Below, in pieces: positions 15,506-22,523 of a DNA stretch of 26,626 bases. The translations under genes were made by a program, and so were the position numbers. Every line of letters begins with the position of its first letter. Within the stretch, counting starts at the first letter, position 1. Below the pieces are notes generated by a model. The model was not told where the DNA came from. It did not search any database and saw nothing but the letters and a program-made list of their open reading frames with translations. Source of the stretch: Sulfurovum sp. (lineage in GTDB: Bacteria; Campylobacterota; Campylobacteria; Campylobacterales; Sulfurovaceae). Location of the stretch: contig JALWME010000021.1 of the NCBI GenBank assembly GCA_027083995.1, positions 1 to 26,626 on the forward strand. Reading direction: 5' to 3'.

Positions 15506-17101
15506 ATGGCTATAAAAAAAACGCTTAAAAAGCAAATCATTAACCAAGTTGATGCTGGTATACCTGTTCAGGAACTAGCCAAAGAATACGGCATAAGTAA
15601 ACAAGCCATTTATTCATGGATGCGTAAACGTAAACAAGAAGGCACTGACCCACTCGACACCATAGAGAGCATCAAAAAACAGATAAACAATCTTTCTAAA
15701 AGAAAAGCCACGGAAGCAGTTAGCCGTAAAATTGCTATGCTTAGTTCTGCTTTGGCGAAACTGGAGCGAACCGAAGACAGAAAGGAAAAAGTGGCTTTAA
15801 AGATTAAGCCTGTAGTCACTGACATAACTTCACACAAAGAAGCCAATGACTTTAGGCTTCGTGCTTTAAGAGGAGAGTTTGGAGAACTTTACCAATACCA
15901 AAAGAACTTTTTAGAATGTAACGACCAGTTCAGAGCTGTCATCAAGTCACGGCAAATCGGTTTTTCTTATGTTGCAGCACTCGACGCTCTCATTGGAGCA
16001 GTGGCAGGTAGAAACCAACTGTTTCTTTCTGCTTCTGAAGAACAAGCACTTATTTTGATGAGATACGTGGAGCATTGGGCAGGGAAGATGGGCATTGTCT
16101 TTGCAGTAGACAAAGATGGAGAAAAGAGACTTTCAAACGGTGCTATCATCAAAGCCATGGCAAACAACTTCAGAACCGTCCAAGGGTTCACAGGTGATAT
16201 TTGGATGGATGAGTTTGCATGGTATCAAAACCCTCAAAAGATTTGGTTAGCTTTTGTTCCAAGTATTGGGGCTGTTGGTGGACGGCTTACCATCATGAGT
16301 ACGCCATTTGAAGAACCCTCAAAGTTTCATGAGGTCATCACCAACGAAACGCAGTACCACATGTTTACACGCTTTAGAGTAGATATCTACCAAGCCATAA
16401 AAGATGGTCTAAAGTTTGACCTAGAAACCATGCGTGACCTTTTCGACGCTGACACATGGGCGAGTGCATACGAATGTCAATTTGTAGATGATGAGGCATC
16501 ATTATTCAGTATTGCACTCATTAAGTCTTGCGTAGACAACACTTTGCACTACTACACACCAAATTACAAAAGCGTTCAATTTGCTGGGTTCGACATTGGT
16601 AGAACAGCACACCGTTCTGCTTTGGCAGCACTTGTTTTACAAGATAATACCTATGAGTTAGCAACAATGGAGATTTTAGTAAAAGCCCCATTTGATGAGC
16701 AAAGAATGTTTTTAAAAGATTATATGAATACTAATCCTTTAGCTCAAATCAAAATAGATAGAACTGGTATAGGTATGGACATTGCAGAGAGCATGGTAAA
16801 CCAATACCTACAAAGAGCCAAAGGCGTACATTTCACAGCATCTCAAAAAGAGAGCATGGCATTAAACCTAAAAAAGATTTTTGAAGACAAAACCATACGC
16901 ATACCAAACGACCAACTTCTCATTGCAGACATACACGCCATTAAAAGAAAAGCTGGAGCTAGAGGTTTCCTTTATGACTCCAAGCAAAACGAACATGGTC
17001 ACGCAGATAGATTTTGGGCATTGGCTTTAGCAGCGTCGCATATTAACGCGATAGTTAGAAAACAAAACAGTGGTGGTAGGGGGATTGTAATAAATGGATA
17101 A
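15506..17101 (+). CDS. Terminase large subunit, P2 gpP-type
   Basis: This is a 531-aa protein. Residues about 20-43 form a helix-turn-helix (ELAKEYGISKQAIYSWMR), as in the gpP N-terminal domain, followed by a charged helical linker. The ATPase has a degenerate Walker A (SRQIGFSY, 148-155), Walker B IWMDE (D235, E236) and motif III MSTPFEE (264-270). The nuclease carries likely metal ligands D363 (GFDIGR), D418 (KIDRTGIG) and D501 (HGHADRFWALALAA). It cuts and pumps DNA into proheads through the portal. All motifs are intact. The start ATG 15506 has only AGG at about 8 bases and is probably coupled to portal translation. No small terminase is recognisable beside it. Confidence 0.9.
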   Translation: MAIKKTLKKQIINQVDAGIPVQELAKEYGISKQAIYSWMRKRKQEGTDPLDTIESIKKQINNLSKRKATEAVSRKIAMLSSALAKLERTEDRKEKVALKIKPVVTDITSHKEANDFRLRALRGEFGELYQYQKNFLECNDQFRAVIKSRQIGFSYVAALDALIGAVAGRNQLFLSASEEQALILMRYVEHWAGKMGIVFAVDKDGEKRLSNGAIIKAMANNFRTVQGFTGDIWMDEFAWYQNPQKIWLAFVPSIGAVGGRLTIMSTPFEEPSKFHEVITNETQYHMFTRFRVDIYQAIKDGLKFDLETMRDLFDADTWASAYECQFVDDEASLFSIALIKSCVDNTLHYYTPNYKSVQFAGFDIGRTAHRSALAALVLQDNTYELATMEILVKAPFDEQRMFLKDYMNTNPLAQIKIDRTGIGMDIAESMVNQYLQRAKGVHFTASQKESMALNLKKIFEDKTIRIPNDQLLIADIHAIKRKAGARGFLYDSKQNEHGHADRFWALALAASHINAIVRKQNSGGRGIVING

Positions 17102-17435
17102 GAATGAAATATATGAAAGTTGTAAGTTCAGAGCAACTTCAAAAGGAAAGTATAAACTAACGGAAGATTTTAATTATGGCAACATAAAAATAAGAAAAGA
17201 CTACGAAACCAATGGTGCAAACATTCCAAGAATATTTTGGATACTCATACCACCATTTAGACCAGACTTATTACCAGCCATTTTTTTACATGATTATTTA
17301 ACAGACAGAGAAGAGTACCTAGAAGCAGATAGATTATTTAAAAGAATATTGGAAGATATGGAGGTAAAGAAGTATGAACGCAGAGTACTAGTAGGCTCTG
17401 TTAAAGCCTACCATTGGGTTAGGTATGGGGTTTAG
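17094..17435 (+). CDS. DUF1353 family phage protein
   Basis: This is a 113-aa protein overlapping the terminase end by 8 bases, the last gene of the plus-strand cassette. The pattern YKLTEDFNYG...VRKDYETNGANIPRIFW with AIFLHDYL and a helical C-terminus is that of DUF1353 proteins, common in phages and usually without a known role. The conserved HD in HDYL is present. No signal peptide is seen. Its transcription ends at the hairpin region 17483-17503. Confidence 0.7.
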   Translation: MDKNEIYESCKFRATSKGKYKLTEDFNYGNIKIRKDYETNGANIPRIFWILIPPFRPDLLPAIFLHDYLTDREEYLEADRLFKRILEDMEVKKYERRVLVGSVKAYHWVRYGV

Positions 17436-17471
17436 AAATCAAAACATAGACCTGTGAACCTTCTTTTTACT

Positions 17472-17536
17472 GCTTCACTAAAAAGCCCTAAGTTTAGGGG
17501 TTTGTGGTCGGTGAAACGGTGTAACGTGTGAAACAG
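17472..17536 (+). repeat. Structured direct-repeat element, copy 2 (downstream of cassette)
   Basis: This is the second copy of the 14345-14411 element in the same orientation: TTCACT at 17474, AGCCCTAA at 17484, GGGG at 17497-17500, TGAAACG at 17512 and TGAAACA at 17529 (again 17 bp apart). An additional GTTTCA follows at 17538, touching the stop of the minus-strand gene. Copies 1 and 2 bracket the portal-terminase-DUF1353 cassette exactly. Confidence 0.7.
17480..17503. terminator. Bidirectional terminator between convergent operons
   Basis: CCCTAA (17486-17491) pairs with TTAGGG (17494-17499) around two bases. On the minus strand the stem is followed by CTTTTT, a good T-tract. On the plus strand it is followed by GTTTGT, a weaker one. 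It lies between the ends of the plus-strand cassette (17435) and the minus-strand operon (17541), inside repeat copy 2. Confidence 0.6.
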
Positions 17537-17540
17537 GGTT

Positions 17541-17843
17541 TCATTGATTCCTTAAAAAGCTTCTCAATTTAAACAGCATATCGCTTTTGAAGAAGCTCAA
17601 AGGTATCTCAGTAAAGTTGAATTCGCCATAAATATTTTTAACTACAAAAAAGATATCTTTTTTGTAGAATGCTACAATTTCATATTCTTTCTGCTTAACT
17701 TTCAATTCATCTATATTTACAAGATATTTATAGATTTCCTCAAAAGTCATATTATTACAGCCCTCAGTATATTCACGAGACTGAATAGCAAATTTAAAGG
17801 CAAATCTAAAGCTAAAAACTATTTCTTTTTCATCTATCTCCAT
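17541..17843 (-). CDS. Unknown 100-aa protein
   Basis: This is a 100-aa, phenylalanine- and lysine-rich protein without signal peptide or clear membrane segment. It starts 5 bases after the gp10-like gene stop (AGGATT before ATG 17843) and ends in the convergent region. Alternating hydrophobic strands (VFSFRFAFKF, YEIVAFYKKDIFFVV) suggest a small beta-rich fold. It is the last gene of this minus-strand operon. I recognise no family; a small terminase or neck role cannot be argued from sequence. Confidence 0.6.
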   Translation of the reverse strand: MEIDEKEIVFSFRFAFKFAIQSREYTEGCNNMTFEEIYKYLVNIDELKVKQKEYEIVAFYKKDIFFVVKNIYGEFNFTEIPLSFFKSDMLFKLRSFLRNQ

Positions 17844-17847
17844 AATC

Positions 17848-18309
17848 CTAGCCTACCTTTATATTTTTAAATCCATCAGAAATATTAGAAAACATCTCTT
17901 CACTCATCTCATCAGCAAACCCATCTAAAAGGTTCTGCAACTTACCAGAACTCACCATATTTTTTAAACCTCTGTCCAAATAAGGATTGGCTTTTGTTCC
18001 TGGATGGTTCACCTTTTTAAAAGTACCATACGGAGTTTTTAAAGCCTTTTTCTTTTTAGGCAAAATCACATGAGGTTTTGTACCGTAGTAGACGAACTTA
18101 GCATATTTAATAATACTTGAATTTCCTACCACACGTTCACCTTTCCTTCTTGTTGGAAAAACTTGAATATCTCGTGCAAGGTCTTGATTTCCTCTTTTGT
18201 TATCAAAAGGATTCTTGTTGCTTCTTGGTGCTTCTTTCTCTGCTTCTGTTTGTAGTAAAATCGCTGCTAAGTCCAAGAAGCGTTCTATGGGTTGGTTATA
18301 CTCTGTCAT
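17848..18309 (-). CDS. HK97 gp10-like neck/tail completion protein
   Basis: This is a 153-aa protein. ATG 18309 has GGAG 6 bases upstream and is preferred over the in-frame ATG at 18345. The central segment KYAKFVYYGTKPHVILPKKKKAL, then YGTFKKVNHPGTKANPYLDRGL, is the signature of HK97-gp10/virion morphogenesis (Mu gpG-side) proteins: V..GT.PH.I.PK..K...F.....HPG.KANPF. These join the head to the tail terminator. It follows the minor head protein gene, as in Mu-like phages. Confidence 0.8.
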   Translation of the reverse strand: MTEYNQPIERFLDLAAILLQTEAEKEAPRSNKNPFDNKRGNQDLARDIQVFPTRRKGERVVGNSSIIKYAKFVYYGTKPHVILPKKKKALKTPYGTFKKVNHPGTKANPYLDRGLKNMVSSGKLQNLLDGFADEMSEEMFSNISDGFKNIKVG

Positions 18310-18652
18310 AATCTGCTCCATTATTATGTGTGTAGAGTAAAGCATCTATAAAGTCACCTTTAAACTTCTCTACCTCTTTACCAGTAAAACCGTCTATAAC
18401 GGTAAATTCAATACTCTCTTCACTTGTAGCAAAAAGAGGGTTCTCTTTGTGTTCTTCTATGCTGTCCATAGCGTCGTGCCATTGTCCAAGCCATATTTGT
18501 ACTATGGAGGTTTCATCTACCTCTAAACGTACTATGTTGTCATCTGCTACTACAGTACAGCCCTCATTTGCTGGTGCAAAACAACCCAAGTGTTCAAGGC
18601 TCTGTTCTGCTATGCATACGCTAGAGTCCAATATTAGTTTAAACTGTCTCAT
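18296..18652 (-). CDS. Unknown 118-aa protein in the head operon
   Basis: This is a 118-aa acidic protein with AAGGAGAAAATT before ATG 18652. It overlaps the minor head gene end by 14 bases and the gp10-like start by 14 bases, so it is firmly within the operon. It contains two cysteines near the N-terminus (CIAEQ, GCFAPANEGC) and IVQIWLGQWHDAMDSIEEH. The FTGKEVEKFKGDFIDALLY end looks helical. No family is recognised. A structural or assembly role is suggested by position. Confidence 0.65.
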   Translation of the reverse strand: MRQFKLILDSSVCIAEQSLEHLGCFAPANEGCTVVADDNIVRLEVDETSIVQIWLGQWHDAMDSIEEHKENPLFATSEESIEFTVIDGFTGKEVEKFKGDFIDALLYTHNNGADYDRV

Positions 18653-19862
18653 AATTTTCTCCTTTTTTTAGTGACATGCTCTGTACTGTCTTTGGTTCTG
18701 CGTTTCTCATAAAATAGTTTACATCACTCTTAATTACAGTTACCACATACTCACCCTCAAAGATATAAGTCAAGCCCTTGTCTTTAGAAAAGCCAACCGT
18801 TCTAAGTGGGTCATGCTTGTGTAGTGCCAAAGACTCCAAAGAGTTTAGCCCAGCTATCATGTTTTTTAGTGTCGGCTTAGTAGAAAAGCTTTCATGCTCA
18901 ATGGTTGCATCTGCTACCACACGCTCGTAACCAAAACGGTCAACATGAGAAAACTCTACCTTTTTACCTTGAAACTTTTCATCTGGCAAGTAAGAGCCGT
19001 TCACACTCTTACCGTCTACTTTTGCTTTTTGTGGGAAATAAGCCCTCATGATGGTTCTGCACTTAAAGTGGTAGGGACTCATGCCAACCTCTTTTGGTAG
19101 TGTGCCAAATATTGGTTGAGACTGCCAACGTGCTACTGCTTTCTTCTCATCAATGGTTTTGGCACTACTAATGGCATCTGCTTGGTCAATAAGATGTTTA
19201 ATAGGAATTAGCTTCATGTGCATAGAACGGCAAATTAAAGAGGTGTGAGTGTCTATCTTTGCGATGGCTTGAACATACTCTACACCTGCTTTGTCAAAGG
19301 CATAGACACGCCCTAGACTCTGTGACTGTCTTATGATGTGGTCAGAAACATCAGTGAAGTATTGTTCGCTTTTATCCATAACACCTTTAAACTCTTCTCT
19401 TAGTGTTGCTCCCAAATCAGCAATGTCAAGCTCACCCTCTAGGGCTTTGTTAATGACCTCTTTTAGTCTGTTTTGAGTGTTAAGCGTACCATCTTCTTGA
19501 AGCCAAACTAAAGAACGGTTAACCGACTCTATGACTTGCACATCTCTTTGATCAAAAGCAAAAGCAAAACTCACTTCAGCTGCTGCTTCAATTACACTTT
19601 TATTATAAATGTCTTCAACAGTGGTAGAATCAATCGTATAGCTCAAATGCACAAGCTTTGACTCCACAAGAGCCAAGAGCTGTTCTTTGTCTACACTCTC
19701 TACTCTTTGCATGACATAAACCAACAAATCAGCCACAAAGGATTCTGTTTGCTTTTTGTTGGTTTTGGCTACGGTGGCTAAGTATTCATCTATCAGCTTA
19801 TCTGTCGAAAAGGCTTCGTTGATCTTTGCTTTCATTAAGCTCTTTATGTATGTATTCTTCAT
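18639..19862 (-). CDS. Minor head protein, Mu F-like (SPP1 gp7 family) with C-terminal extension
   Basis: This is a 407-aa protein. The N-terminal 180 residues are helical. Residues about 165-275 carry the F-like head morphogenesis domain: SDHIIRQSQSLGRVYAF, DTHTSLICRSMHMKLIPI with C211, and MSPYHFKCRT with H265 and C268. The C-terminal 120 residues (about 300-385) read like a small strand-rich nuclease fold: an HxS helix, then LRTVGFSKDKGLTYIFEGEYVVTVI. That is reminiscent of the barnase/RelE-like domains often attached to this protein in phages. The start ATG 19862 overlaps the zinc-ribbon gene; GGAGG lies 13 bases upstream, and ATG 19835 is an alternative. It acts in prohead assembly near the portal. 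Confidence 0.82.
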   Translation of the reverse strand: MKNTYIKSLMKAKINEAFSTDKLIDEYLATVAKTNKKQTESFVADLLVYVMQRVESVDKEQLLALVESKLVHLSYTIDSTTVEDIYNKSVIEAAAEVSFAFAFDQRDVQVIESVNRSLVWLQEDGTLNTQNRLKEVINKALEGELDIADLGATLREEFKGVMDKSEQYFTDVSDHIIRQSQSLGRVYAFDKAGVEYVQAIAKIDTHTSLICRSMHMKLIPIKHLIDQADAISSAKTIDEKKAVARWQSQPIFGTLPKEVGMSPYHFKCRTIMRAYFPQKAKVDGKSVNGSYLPDEKFQGKKVEFSHVDRFGYERVVADATIEHESFSTKPTLKNMIAGLNSLESLALHKHDPLRTVGFSKDKGLTYIFEGEYVVTVIKSDVNYFMRNAEPKTVQSMSLKKGENYETV

Positions 19863-20028
19863 ATTCTGCTATGTCCTCCTTGGTTAAGATGTTGTTAAAA
19901 ATTGGTAGCTCTATGGTTTGCGTAACGGTGTGACAATCTCTACAGCGTCGCACTCTTTTCACAATGGGACCAGAGTTTGCCGTGTGAACAGCTTGGAGTC
20001 TGTTTTTTGAACATTTAGGACAAATCAT
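19798..20028 (-). CDS. Small zinc-ribbon protein
   Basis: This is a 76-aa protein from ATG 20028, which overlaps the GemA-like stop by 4 bases and has AAAGGAAAAAC upstream. A longer frame to 20067 lacks support. C3-x2-C6 and C29-x2-C32 form a zinc ribbon like the N-terminus of NrdR. The rest is acidic and helical. Small zinc-finger regulators such as Com of Mu or Ogr/Delta of P2 act in phage gene control; this could be one, but the lack of closer similarity leaves the role open. Confidence 0.7.
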   Translation of the reverse strand: MICPKCSKNRLQAVHTANSGPIVKRVRRCRDCHTVTQTIELPIFNNILTKEDIAEYEEYIHKELNESKDQRSLFDR

Positions 20029-20456
20029 TGTTTTTCCTTTAGTGTTCTTTTGAGTGCCACAATGCACTTGGTGGCATCTGTTTTAGATATGCTCTCCATG
20101 TTGAGGTAACGGTTTTTTGTCACTTTAAAAACAAAAGCTCTCAGAGCCGTTTCGCTTTGGTCGTTTGCGTAGACTTCCCATAGACCTTTTATCATGGTGA
20201 GTTGTTTTAAGGTAACGTCTTTATTTCTGTCCTTGATGGTTTCAAGTACAGGGCTTTCATTGTTCAGCCATGCAACCAATGCAAAGAGTTGGTCAATGTT
20301 GAGGTCTTTAGAACTTCTTTCACCAAAATGTTCAAAAAGCTTTTCTGTATAATCTTCACGATTATCTTTATAATAACTTCTATATTTATTTGATACGTGG
20401 ACTCTTTGGATTAGGCTCTTTTTTAATGCCTCTTGGGCTTTGGTTGGTTTTTTCAT
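20025..20456 (-). CDS. gemA: GemA-like regulator (Mu gp16 family)
   Basis: This is a 143-aa protein; AAGGAAAAATAAAT precedes ATG 20456. The sequence follows the Phage_GemA pattern: LIQRVHVSNKY...YYKDNREDYTEKLFEHFGERSSKDLNIDQLFALVAWL, then TLKQLTMIKGLWEVYANDQSETALRAFVFKVTKNRYLNMESIS, and ATKCIVALKRTL at the end. GemA of Mu alters host gene expression and gyrase activity during early development. Its place between replication genes and head genes agrees with transposable phages. Confidence 0.8.
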   Translation of the reverse strand: MKKPTKAQEALKKSLIQRVHVSNKYRSYYKDNREDYTEKLFEHFGERSSKDLNIDQLFALVAWLNNESPVLETIKDRNKDVTLKQLTMIKGLWEVYANDQSETALRAFVFKVTKNRYLNMESISKTDATKCIVALKRTLKEKQ

Positions 20457-20458
20457 AT

Positions 20459-21376
20459 TTATTTTTCCTTAATATAGTATTCAAACTGCTTAGAATTAAT
20501 CTTTTTTTTATCCCAATAGTGACCCACCATCTCATTTGCCAAACGCTTACCACTTCGGTCGGTTCTTGTGCTGAATCCCATTCCCAAGATTAGAGCCGAT
20601 TCGCTTAAACCACGTTCAGCTTTTCTTAAAGCCTCTAATCCCTTTTCTACAGACTCCATATCAGCATCACTTAAACCACTAGCAACTGCATCGTAAGTAG
20701 TTAGTTGTAGTGTTGCTGTATCTACAGAATATTTAACATCTTTAACCAATCCACGTGCATGTGTTACAGTTAACTCAAAATTTAAAACTGTTCCCATTTT
20801 TGAACTCTGTTTTAACTTGTAAATATTATCAGGTGTATTTAAAAAGGCTGTATCTCCAGAGATATTTTTCTCATTTTTGTTGGAATGATGAAGAAGTATG
20901 ACTGTGCCTCCAGCATCACGTATTTTTACACAATAGCCCAAGAACTCAACCACTTTAGAATGAGAAGAAATATCAATGAAGTCTTTAGCTGTGTCAACAA
21001 CAAACACCATTCCATTATATGCTTCCATCTTTGCCCCTCTAGCTATGTCTTTCAATAGGTCAAGAGGTTGCTCTTTTATTTTTGCCGTTGTAATGTACTC
21101 CACTTTGTCATGTGAAATTAAAACTTTATCTACCGTTCTCTCTTTTAGCGTAGATAGTGAGTTATCCATATCCAAATAAAAAAGCGTATTGATTAACGGT
21201 GAAGAAACTAGCTTTAAACTTAATGCCCAAGTTAAGAAAGTTTTACCTTGTTTGGGTGGACTGTAAATCAAGTTTAAACTTTGAGTAAAGATAAAATCTT
21301 CAATCAGAGCTTCTTTATCTGCTATATCAAAATCATCATCATTTAGGGAAATTCCCTGTAACCACTCAAAACTCAT
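20459..21376 (-). CDS. RecA-fold ATPase (RepA/AAA_25 type)
   Basis: This is a 305-aa protein with AAGGAGAATCA before ATG 21376, overlapping the upstream stop by 4 bases. Walker A is SPPKQGKT (39-46). Walker B is the strand ending VFVVD (D128). LLHHSNK (161-167) is the sensor/H-motif region of hexameric RepA/DnaB-like helicases. The C-terminus (about 235-305) looks like a winged helix (LSESALILGMGFSTRTDRSGKRLANEMV). A DNA-replication or helicase role is likely by family. Pairing with the preceding possibly DciA-like gene suggests a phage-specific helicase module. Confidence 0.75.
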   Translation of the reverse strand: MSFEWLQGISLNDDDFDIADKEALIEDFIFTQSLNLIYSPPKQGKTFLTWALSLKLVSSPLINTLFYLDMDNSLSTLKERTVDKVLISHDKVEYITTAKIKEQPLDLLKDIARGAKMEAYNGMVFVVDTAKDFIDISSHSKVVEFLGYCVKIRDAGGTVILLHHSNKNEKNISGDTAFLNTPDNIYKLKQSSKMGTVLNFELTVTHARGLVKDVKYSVDTATLQLTTYDAVASGLSDADMESVEKGLEALRKAERGLSESALILGMGFSTRTDRSGKRLANEMVGHYWDKKKINSKQFEYYIKEK

Positions 21377-21819
21377 TGATTCTCCTTTATGTTTTTACGT
21401 AATGTCTCGAAAGCATGGTTGATGCTCTCATCTTCTGCCATATTCACAAAATCACCTTTGGCAACGTCTGGACGGCGTTTGTCTTCTTTGTGTCGTGGTG
21501 GTGGTCGGTTCTCCACTCGTGCCTCCATTTTTCTAAAAAATATTATCTTTTTCATTTCATGTTTCTCATACAAGGGAATAATTTTTTCTCTAAACTCTTT
21601 ATATTCTTTCATGAACTCCATAGCTATGGCATTATGAGAAAAATAAAAAATCAAAACTTCCTTTTGTAAAGAACCATATAAGTAAAATTTAAAAACCCTC
21701 TTACTCATACAACCAGCCAAAAGATTAATCATTTTGTGTTGTTCCATCTTTGGACTAGCCAACGCATTAGAGCCTAGAGCTTCATCACCTTGTTTGCACA
21801 CAGCATTGCTTATTGCCAT
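21373..21819 (-). CDS. Possible DciA-like (DUF721) protein
   Basis: This is a 148-aa protein with a strong site (AGGAGG, 8 bases before ATG 21819). The middle part, KRVFKFYLYGSLQKEVLIFYFSH then a helix and KKIIFFRKM, follows the KH-like alpha-beta pattern of short Campylobacterota DUF721 proteins, as I remember them. DUF721/DciA loads the replicative helicase. The C-terminal 45 residues are charged and disordered. The next gene is a RecA-fold ATPase, overlapping by 4 bases, which supports a replication link. The assignment rests on pattern only. Confidence 0.5.
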   Translation of the reverse strand: MAISNAVCKQGDEALGSNALASPKMEQHKMINLLAGCMSKRVFKFYLYGSLQKEVLIFYFSHNAIAMEFMKEYKEFREKIIPLYEKHEMKKIIFFRKMEARVENRPPPRHKEDKRRPDVAKGDFVNMAEDESINHAFETLRKNIKENQ

Positions 21820-21872
21820 TTGTTACACCTCCTATAAACTTAACAGAACTCCATAAATGAAGTTCTATAAAT

Positions 21873-21956
21873 CTACTTACGCCAAGGATTTTTACTTTTT
21901 ATTTTAAGCTTAATGGCTTCTTGAACCTCATATATTTCATTTAAACTAATCAGCAT
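21873..21956 (-). CDS. Possible 27-aa protein
   Basis: An ATG at 21956 overlaps the end of the preceding 55-aa gene and runs 27 codons to a TAG (ISLNEIYEVQEAIKLKIKSK then NPWRK). It fills most of the space before the DciA-like gene. The LNEI..VQEAIKLKIK segment could be one helix pair of an HTH. No separate ribosome binding site is evident; coupling to the upstream gene is possible. Confidence 0.3.
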   Translation of the reverse strand: MLISLNEIYEVQEAIKLKIKSKNPWRK

Positions 21957-22113
21957 CGCGACACTCCAAGACCACAACACCTTCTTTGTCTACAAAAAGT
22001 GAAACTATCTCTTTGTCGGCAACAGCTCCTACTTCTGTAGCTACTAACACTTCATCATTTTCTACAATGTTTTGTAATTCTCTTATTAATTCTCTTACAG
22101 TTAACGCTTTCAT
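21946..22113 (-). CDS. Unknown 55-aa protein
   Basis: The start ATG 22113 has AAGGA 6 bases upstream and is preferred over the longer frame to 22194. The 55 residues read KALTVRELIRELQNI then VENDEVLVATEVG, with two further strands. This is the common short phage protein pattern of one helix (RELIxxLQ) followed by a beta hairpin (D.EV.V). It has no assigned function that I can support. It follows the endolysin gene by 13 bases. Confidence 0.6.
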   Translation of the reverse strand: MKALTVRELIRELQNIVENDEVLVATEVGAVADKEIVSLFVDKEGVVVLECRDAD

Positions 22114-22126
22114 TTGAAATCCTTTT

Positions 22127-22510
22127 TTATTTATTTCTTTGAAAATGTGGTGAGTCTTTTTTCTTCCAAAAACCACCCCATTCATTTTTCTCATCTAAAC
22201 TTTCCCAGTACGTACCAAGCAAGTCAAGCTTCTCATCAACATAAGTTAATTTGTCATCAATAAAGAAATTGAAGTCAACAGCCAAACGGTCTAAATGCTT
22301 AGAGTTCATTGTCCATGAAACTTTTCTACCTTTAATTAGTTTTAGTCCTTTACCTATAGAGTAAACAGAGTTACCAAAATAGTTCAGTAACTGCTGTGCT
22401 CTGCTTCTGTAGGCATCACCAAAAGTAAGCTCTACACCAATCTCGTCAGCATAAGCAATAAGTCTTCCAATATCACGTGTAAATGCACTTTGTGCTTCTC
22501 TTAATCCCAT
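22127..22510 (-). CDS. Endolysin, M15 family peptidase
   Basis: This is a 127-aa zinc peptidase of the VanY/T5-endolysin type. Zinc ligands are H72 and D79 in SKHLDRLAVDFN and H122 in DSPHFQ; E110 in NEWGGFW is the likely catalytic acid. FGDAYRSRAQQ is the usual upstream motif. Such enzymes cut peptide bonds in peptidoglycan. There is no signal peptide, so release would need the holin (11205-11645). The gene lies in the early region, unusually far from holin and spanins. The start ATG 22510 has AAAAAAGG about 7 bases upstream. Confidence 0.85.
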   Translation of the reverse strand: MGLREAQSAFTRDIGRLIAYADEIGVELTFGDAYRSRAQQLLNYFGNSVYSIGKGLKLIKGRKVSWTMNSKHLDRLAVDFNFFIDDKLTYVDEKLDLLGTYWESLDEKNEWGGFWKKKDSPHFQRNK

Positions 22511-22523
22511 AACTTAACCTTTT

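Noticed and set aside
14444..17435. Second phage or assembly inversion explaining the plus-strand cassette
   Set aside because: The cassette supplies exactly the portal and terminase otherwise missing, and divergent portal/terminase versus capsid operons are known in P2-like phages; the repeats are direct, not inverted, so they do not support simple inversion.
14345..17536. Integron attC sites or a CRISPR array
   Set aside because: Only two copies 3.1 kb apart, no GTTRRRY/RYYYAAC core sites, no integrase or cas gene, and no repeat-spacer series.
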